Position numbers and translations under genes: made by a program. Of a stretch of 64,000 nt of DNA, positions 58,354 through 64,000 are shown in pieces. The notes beneath the pieces are model-generated. The model did not search any database and was not told the DNA's origin. It saw only the letters and a list, made by a program, of their open reading frames with translations. Source of the DNA: Anaspis maculata (Eukaryota > Arthropoda > Insecta > Coleoptera > Scraptiidae); assembly GCA_949128115.1 (NCBI GenBank), contig OX421966.1, forward strand, positions 69,809,416-69,873,415. Reading direction: 5' to 3'. Positions within the stretch are counted from its first letter, which is position 1. Every line of letters begins with the position of its first letter.

Positions 58354-59049
58354 GATAATAAAACGGACATATTTATTTAATTATGTTGTGGTACACCTGA
58401 TTGACGTTTCGGGGCCAAAAGCTTATGTCCACGTCTCGCTACTATTTGACGCACGTTTATAAAGTTGTATTGCAATTGCTCCAAAAACATGGAAAAAAAG
58501 CGAGGAACAAGCCCATTTTACCAGTTCTCCGGAAAAAATTGTTCGAAGTGGAGTTCGATTGAACTCTGTAGAGAAAATATCTTCGAGAATCACAAGACTA
58601 TGTACTTAAGGGTGAAAATCTCTTCCATGTTTGCGGAACCAAACATCCGAGGCTTGTGGAGCATCATCTCCGAAATTCGTATAGCAATATTTCCGAGAAT
58701 AGTAGAGCACCAATTCCAGCTGTGTAGAGCGATAACTCCAAGAGTCACAGAAATAGATCGATGGAAATCGTTGAACGAGTTCCCTTACGTACGCGAACAA
58801 AATATACGATTCTCGTAGAGAGGTATGTCCAAGGATCGTAGAGCAATATCTCAGACGATCGTAGATCACCACTTTGAGCTCTGTAGAGCGAATGTCTTCG
58901 AGAACCACAAGCCTGTATTTTTGAGGATCGTTGAAAATTTTTTCCCATGTTTGCTGGAGCAAATATCCGAGATTTGTGGAACAATATCTTCGAGAATCGT
59001 AAGGTATCCATAAAGATCGTAGATCAGTATTCGTCACTGGAATCTCGGA

Positions 59050-59850
59050 AATTAGGCTGGGGCCCAGTAGTCATTCAATATTTTCTTCAAATAAATTATT
59101 GGGGAGATAATCAGAAGTTTTTGCACGAATACGAAAAATCACTCACTTATGGATATGACATGATCAATTTCGACCAGTACGATAAAGCAGTGACAAAATT
59201 GAGCAGAAAAGCTGGTTCTGGAGGGCCCAAAATATACCCAAACCGGATAAGGTTCTCGACAGGTTGAAAACGATCATATACGAAACGTTTTCAGTGCCAT
59301 TTCTGGCAGTCAAATCATTGATTCGTAAATGATCCAACTTGGATCAACGGATTTCCGAGACTATAAGGAAGAACTTCTACGTGGATGATTCAATTACAAT
59401 TCGCGACAAAGATCGTGCATTGGAGACATGTTGGAAATCACCATAATCCAGCAGATTTTGTATCACGCGGCATCAAGCCAGATTAGTCAGTCTGACTCAG
59501 CAGAGTGGTAGCGTGGACCTACATGTTATAAAAGGAACAGTTCAGAATTTTAGATATTCTTGGCTGAAAGAGTGGATGGAAGACTTGCAGATCCGTATGA
59601 AGTGGAGAAGGGATACCAATCGACAAGAAGGCGACTCGGTCGTCTTTAGCGAAGATGCTCCACCACCAACAAGCTGAAAGCTGTGACGTGTCACGCAGAC
59701 TCATCCTAGTAGAGATAGAATGCTCCGAGTAGTCGCCGTTCAGTTACTGAACCACTCCTTCTTGACACGACCAGTAGCGAAGGTGTGCTCACTTGCGAAG
59801 TGCAATGTGCGGAAGTGAATCGTTCGATTGAAAGGTAGACTGCGATTTTT
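59050..59850 (+). pseudogene. BEL/Pao pol remnant, left copy
   Basis: Plus-strand reading shows RKNFYVDDS (reverse transcriptase YVDD at about 59365..59390), NPADFVSRG (RNase H region, about 59443..59470), then a stop-filled stretch and the end of the integrase at about 59630..59800. The stretch between RNase H and integrase core seen in the right copy is missing. Non-functional. Confidence 0.8.
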
Positions 59851-60061
59851 TCTCACATTCTTTTCCGTCATCGAGCCAAAGTTTCCGGACGGATATTTCC
59901 CAATTCACGAGATCACATGTTCCTAATTATAACTACTCACGTAATTGGTACACCGTTTTCTAACGCCACCACTGGGAGCCTCACTCACCTTTTTACATAC
60001 AGCTGCAAGTACTTACGCTCCTCAACATCCACGGTTATCAAAAGAACTTGACGACAAGCCG

Positions 60062-61237
60062 CCGAATTCGCTCGCTTCAACGCCCCAATCGATCATTCCC
60101 CCGTGCTCTTTCTCACGGTCATCATCCGCCGCACACAGAAACCCTCGCGGGGCTCACTACAGGTATACCTACCAAGCCCAAGAAAAATTATGCAATATGT
60201 TATACCACCCGTGCCCTGCGAGAGGAAATGTCCAACTATAAACATAACTAATGCACGTCGGTCGTTAACGTGACGTTTCGATAATATATCGCCCACCCTC
60301 CGGCTAAATCCCCCTCCGCGCCCCGATCCCCTTTTGTTCGGGAGCTACGCCACTGTTTCAACAGGTCCTCCGTTTCCTCATTTGTCAATGGCATTCGTCG
60401 CGGTTGGCTGTGGCAGGAACGTTCACCGGAAGGATAAAACGTTTTATTGTCCTCTTTCTGCGTGCGTTTGTGTGTGTGTTTGCGCGCGCGTTCATGTTCG
60501 CATGGTCCCATTAGAAACAATTGACAAAAACTGTCACGCCGCCTCGGATATGATGGATGGTTTTTGAGAGAGAGAGAGAGAGACGCACGGGAGATTTCGG
60601 AAGTTTCGAGGCGGCCCGCAGCAGCAGCACCCGCCCTCACCTGTGGGCCGTAATTCAATTTTTCCGAGAAAGTTTTTTCGTTGCCAAAGAAAGGGGGAGA
60701 GAGAAAAAAGCCCAAAGTTATGGCATTTGTTCGCTTTAAACGGTTTTTAAAGTTGCACTCGGAAGTTGAGCGCGAGCGCGACGTCTCACTTCCGAAATTC
60801 AATATTTACGATTCATAATTGGAAGTTTTTCCGAGTGATTCAGGTGGAAACTCGGAATGAGGATGTTCAGCTGTCACATGACCGATTCTTTCATGTCTGA
60901 AACATTTCTGCAGTTATTTAAACAGTGAACAGAGGGCGCCCGATTTCTGACTCACCACAGACACAGGCACGTATATGTATGTTCCCAAGGTTCTTAAGAA
61001 ATGATCGTATTACTGTGGATCTTTGTTAGTCGTCGCTCTGCGGGTCTCAGATACTTGTTCTACAAACTTTGAAGATGTTGCCCAACGCTCTTTTCACGTC
61101 TAGCTCTGCGATCTTACAAGATATCCCTCCACAGAAGTGAATGTACTTGCTCTACAATTCCAGACAGTATTCCTATGTGATAACTCAAGATCCTTGAGCG
61201 TATTGTCTTTGGAAATCCAGAGATATCAAACTTCCGC
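60062..61237. other. Spacer of IR-C: CpG-rich DNA with microsatellites
   Basis: 60260..60800 is GC- and CpG-rich, with a GT run at about 60468..60482 and a GA run at about 60567..60583. A 184-codon minus-strand frame (60248..60802) is rich in Arg and Ser and not recognisable; its openness may reflect base composition. 61040..61235 is the 23-bp satellite. Confidence 0.4.
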
Positions 61238-61734
61238 GGCTTGTCGTCAAGTTCTTTTGATAACCGTAGATGTTGAGGAACGTGAATATTTGCAGCTGTA
61301 TGTGAAATGGTGAGTGGGGCTCCCAGTGGTGGCGTTAGTGTACCTATTACGTGAAGAGTTACAATAAGGAACGTGTGATCTTGTGAATTGGGAAATATTT
61401 GTTCGGAAACTTTGACTCCATGATGGAAAAGAAACATTAGAATCCACTTACCGTCAGTTCCACAAAAAAGATGACCAGCGATCAAGGCTGATTGCAGATT
61501 AACTGAACTTTTTTCTACTGAATGCTAAGTGATAACAAACAAAAAATGCCTGAAATCTGTACTAGACTCACCATCTTTCCATTATTGAGGGATAAACCAG
61601 CATTTCCATTGATCAGTCAGCTTCAAATCGACAAACAAAAATCGCAAATCAACTAATCTCGTATTATCTGTTTTGTGGAACCCACGGTTAGTGAATTTTC
61701 GAATGCAAGAAAAAATCGCAGTGTACCTTTTAAT

Positions 61735-63060
61735 CGAGCAATTCACTTCCGCACATTCAATCCAGCTTCGGAAGTGAGCACACTTCAGCTATTGGTCGTG
61801 TCAGGAAAGTGTGATCCAGTAGCTGAACGGTGACTACCTGGATCATTCCATCACTGCCAGGATGAGTCTGCGTGACGCGTCCCAGCTTCTAGCTCGTTGT
61901 TGGTGGCGCATCTTCGCGTAGGACGCGTAAGACGACCAAGTCGCTCTCTTGAGAGTTGGTCTCCTTTCTTTTCCACTTTATTTGAGTTTGCAACTTGCTT
62001 ATTCATTCTTTTTTCTGACGATCTCTACAATCCTGAATTGTTTCTTCATATAAGTCGGAGCAAGCTAGCTTCAGTCTCGGCTTCTCACTGAAGTCGAGGT
62101 CTAGCAAGGCAGTTGTAGGTTGTCCAATCAGGAAATGACCCGGTGTTGATAAAGTGAGGCCTGATGGACTCAATAATAAAGGGAGAGGGGGTCTTTGGTT
62201 GAGGATTGCTTCAGTCTGACACAAACTGTTGACAGTTGCTCGTATGTCAACAAGATTTTTATAGTAAGCCCTTTCCAAATGAAATTTAGGACACTTGATT
62301 CCTGCTTCCCCCAATCCGCCCATGCGGATGCTCTGCTCTAAGCGGAATGAAGTGCCAGTTGATGCAGACTAAGATCAGGAGCAAGTATTCTGTTGTCGCC
62401 ACGAAATATTCAACTTTATTTTAAGAGCGAGCTTCAGTCATCTTCTTTTGTTGTCGAATTTTTCCTTGTGGTGACCAAGACGATACATCGTGGCTCAACC
62501 ATGTAGGTCTACGCTACCACTCCGCTAAGTCAGGCTAACGAATCTGGCTGCATGCCGCGTGATACAAAATCTGCTGGATTATCGTAATTCCCAACATGTC
62601 TCCAATGCTCGATCTAAGTTAACTCCTGCATTTTGTCCACCTGATCATACAATTCTAGCTTCGGGAACGTGACTTAAGATTGGGGGCTTCCAAAAGTCCG
62701 AGTGGATCAAATAACTTGGCGGTATTCGATAGATCAGTTCGTTTTGTCATGTTTTTACTTGGTCGTTCTGACACTTTGAAGTGAAAACTGTCAGATTCGG
62801 CATTCCACAATAAACCCAGGTTTTGATTTGATTTGATCAGTTTTGATTCTGTGTTTTTGTTTTCATGATCCGTGAGAACTTGACGCCCATTTGGTCAATT
62901 AAAATCTACCCTGGCTCGAAGCTGTCATGATTCTGTCACGAATCTTGATCAATACTTCCACCTCATCGGCTCCTGTAATTAGATGATCATCCACGTAGAA
63001 GTCCTTCCGTATTATCTCAGGTATGCGTTGATATAAGTAAAGTAAGTGATTTCTTGTATT
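61735..63060 (-). pseudogene. BEL/Pao pol remnant, right copy
   Basis: Minus-strand reading, in order: KDFYVDDHLITGADE (reverse transcriptase, about 62965..63010), NAESDSFHFKV then RTDLSNTAKLFDPLG (about 62720..62815), NPADFVSRG (about 62555..62580), an integrase segment MGGLGEAGIK...LNQRPPLP...TPGHFLIGQP at 62323..62100, and the integrase C-terminal tail to about 61740. This is the standard BEL/Pao order. Stops and frameshifts interrupt it. It is more complete than the left copy. Confidence 0.88.
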
Positions 63061-63139
63061 CGTGCAAAAACTTGTTCTGATTGTCCATCTCCCCGATGAT
63101 TGATTTGAAGAAAATATTGACTAGACCACAGCTCAATTT

Positions 63140-64000
63140 TCGAGATTTAAGTGACGGATCTTGCAATGTTTTCTAAACCAGGAAACATAGCTATCTTATT
63201 CAGTGCTCTACAATTCGAGGATATTTTTCTACGATTCTTGGAGATACTGACCTACGATCCTCATAGATATTACCTCACGATTGTCAGAGATATTGTTCCG
63301 CAAATCTCGGATATTTGGTCCCGCAAACATAAGAAAAACTTTCTCAACGATCCTCAAAAGTACAGCCTTGTGGTTCTCGGAGATACTTGTTTCACAGAGC
63401 TCAGAGTGGTGATCCATGATCGTCTGAGCTTTAGCTCCACCATCTTTGGACATACCTCTCTACGAGAATCGTATATTTTGTTCGCATTCATGAGGGAGCT
63501 TGTTCAACGATTCCCATTGATCCAACTTTGTGATTTTTGGAATTATAGCCCTACACAGCTGGAATTGATGCTCTACTTTTCTCGGAAATATTGCTGTACG
63601 ATTTTCGAAGATATCGCTTCATTATTCTCGGAGATATTGCTCCACAAGCTTCGGATATTTGGTTCCGCAAACATGGAAGAGATATTCACCCTCAAAAACA
63701 TAGTCTTGTGGTTCTCGAAGATATTTGTTCAACAGAGTTCGAAGTAGTGCTCTACGATCTTTGGGTATATTCCTGTACGATCCTTTGAGATACCTCCTTT
63801 TGCGCTATACAGATGGGAGTGGTGTTTTACTTTTCTCGGAGATACTTCAGAGATCGAAGTAGTGCTCCACGATTCTCGGAAAATCTGCTGTACGATTCTC
63901 AAGAATATTGTTCCACGATTTTTAAAAGATATCGCACTATGATCCTTGGAGATAATGCTTCACAGTTCTCAGAGATATTATTCTACAATTGATAGAGATA
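63140..64000 (+). repeat. ~23-bp satellite, right block
   Basis: GATATTG...CTACGATC phrases at 21 to 24 bp steps, for example starting near 63243, 63266, 63289 and 63310. The block spans the outer end of IR-C and continues off the window. Long frames through it are by-products. Confidence 0.85.

Larger units (their letters stand above)
49429..58545. repeat. Giant inverted repeat B (arms ~3.4 kb)
   Basis: Arms 49429..52795 and 54910..58545 are inverted copies. Paired landmarks: TTTTTTCCGGA near 49434 and 58528; GCGATAATAAAACGG partners near 49600 and 58354; AATCAAGGCCGCCAAAACTG near 49706 and its complement near 56530; GTCCTCGTATCGATT at 52781 and its complement at 54911. The left arm alone has an insertion at 50409..51875 and the right arm alone one at 56632..58353. 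The outer left edge starts 48 bp after inverted repeat A ends, and the outer right edge lies about 10 bp before inverted repeat C. No recognised transposase or polymerase gene lies in the arms. Confidence 0.92.
58556..63742. repeat. Giant inverted repeat C carrying BEL/Pao sequence
   Basis: Left arm 58556..60061 and right arm 61238..63742 are inverted copies. Landmarks: CTCTGTAGAG near 58570 and its partner near 63725; the NPADFVSRG coding string at 59445 and, on the other strand, at 62580; GGTTATCAAAAGAACTTGAC near 60032 and its complement near 61252. The right arm is longer because the left lacks the integrase part. Outer ends are the 23-bp satellite, inner parts are BEL/Pao. Confidence 0.9.

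Noticed and set aside
60248..60802. 184-codon frame on the minus strand in the IR-C spacer.
   Set aside because: GC-rich composition lowers stop frequency; no domain, splice context or codon signal supports it.
42312..63742. Giant inverted repeats as assembly artefacts (hairpin reads).
   Set aside because: Arms are diverged and have private insertions on each side, which a read artefact would not create; still worth checking with spanning reads.

Overview
The window reads as arthropod, most likely insect, nuclear DNA. The evidence is a metallopeptidase gene with seven short GT-AG introns (49 to 156 nt), remnants of several non-LTR (LINE) and BEL/Pao retrotransposons, a tRNA-derived SINE, many TA-flanked foldback elements ending in TATACAGGGTG, and large amounts of degenerate satellite. 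I cannot name the order from sequence alone. Host coding content is low: I support one host gene, an M13 (neprilysin-like) zinc metallopeptidase on the minus strand at 16635..19241. The other substantial coding frame is the 5' part of a spliced Polinton/adintovirus-like family B DNA polymerase at 1..2961 (minus), which runs off the left edge.

Layout. 1-3060: polymerase gene and its TATA box. 3145-3795: array of TCAAGGTCA-like motifs with GC hairpins and a 10-bp tandem repeat. 4.5-7.8 kb: tandem repeat, a 5'-truncated LINE with a target-site duplication, an RNase H fragment of another LINE, and a 24-bp degenerate satellite. 9.0-13.8 kb: one minus-strand LINE copy broken by two insertions, one of them a 1.4-kb hairpin. 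13.8-14.0 kb: SINE. 16.6-19.3 kb: M13 peptidase. 19.8-22.5 kb: inverted-repeat element enclosing a cysteine-rich CXC-domain ORF. 22.5-29.8 kb: repeat families, a 7-unit higher-order satellite (about 277 bp), a LINE scrap and MITEs. 29.8-31.8 kb: GC-rich non-repetitive DNA. 31.8-34.8 kb: foldback elements. 35.1-38.8 kb: decayed full-length-like LINE (endonuclease plus reverse transcriptase). 38.8-40.9 kb: non-repetitive DNA.

The right third (42.3-63.7 kb) is the most unusual part. It consists of three giant inverted repeats lying end to end (A 42312-49381, B 49429-58545, C 58556-63742), with arms of about 1.5 to 3.6 kb. Arm A is largely a 10-bp-period satellite. B contains insertions present in only one arm, so the other arm preserves the empty site. 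C carries decayed BEL/Pao pol sequence pointing inward from both sides. The arms differ by visible substitutions and by private insertions, so a simple assembly duplication is unlikely. Transcription through any of these would give long hairpin RNA, which is the main functional idea I would test.
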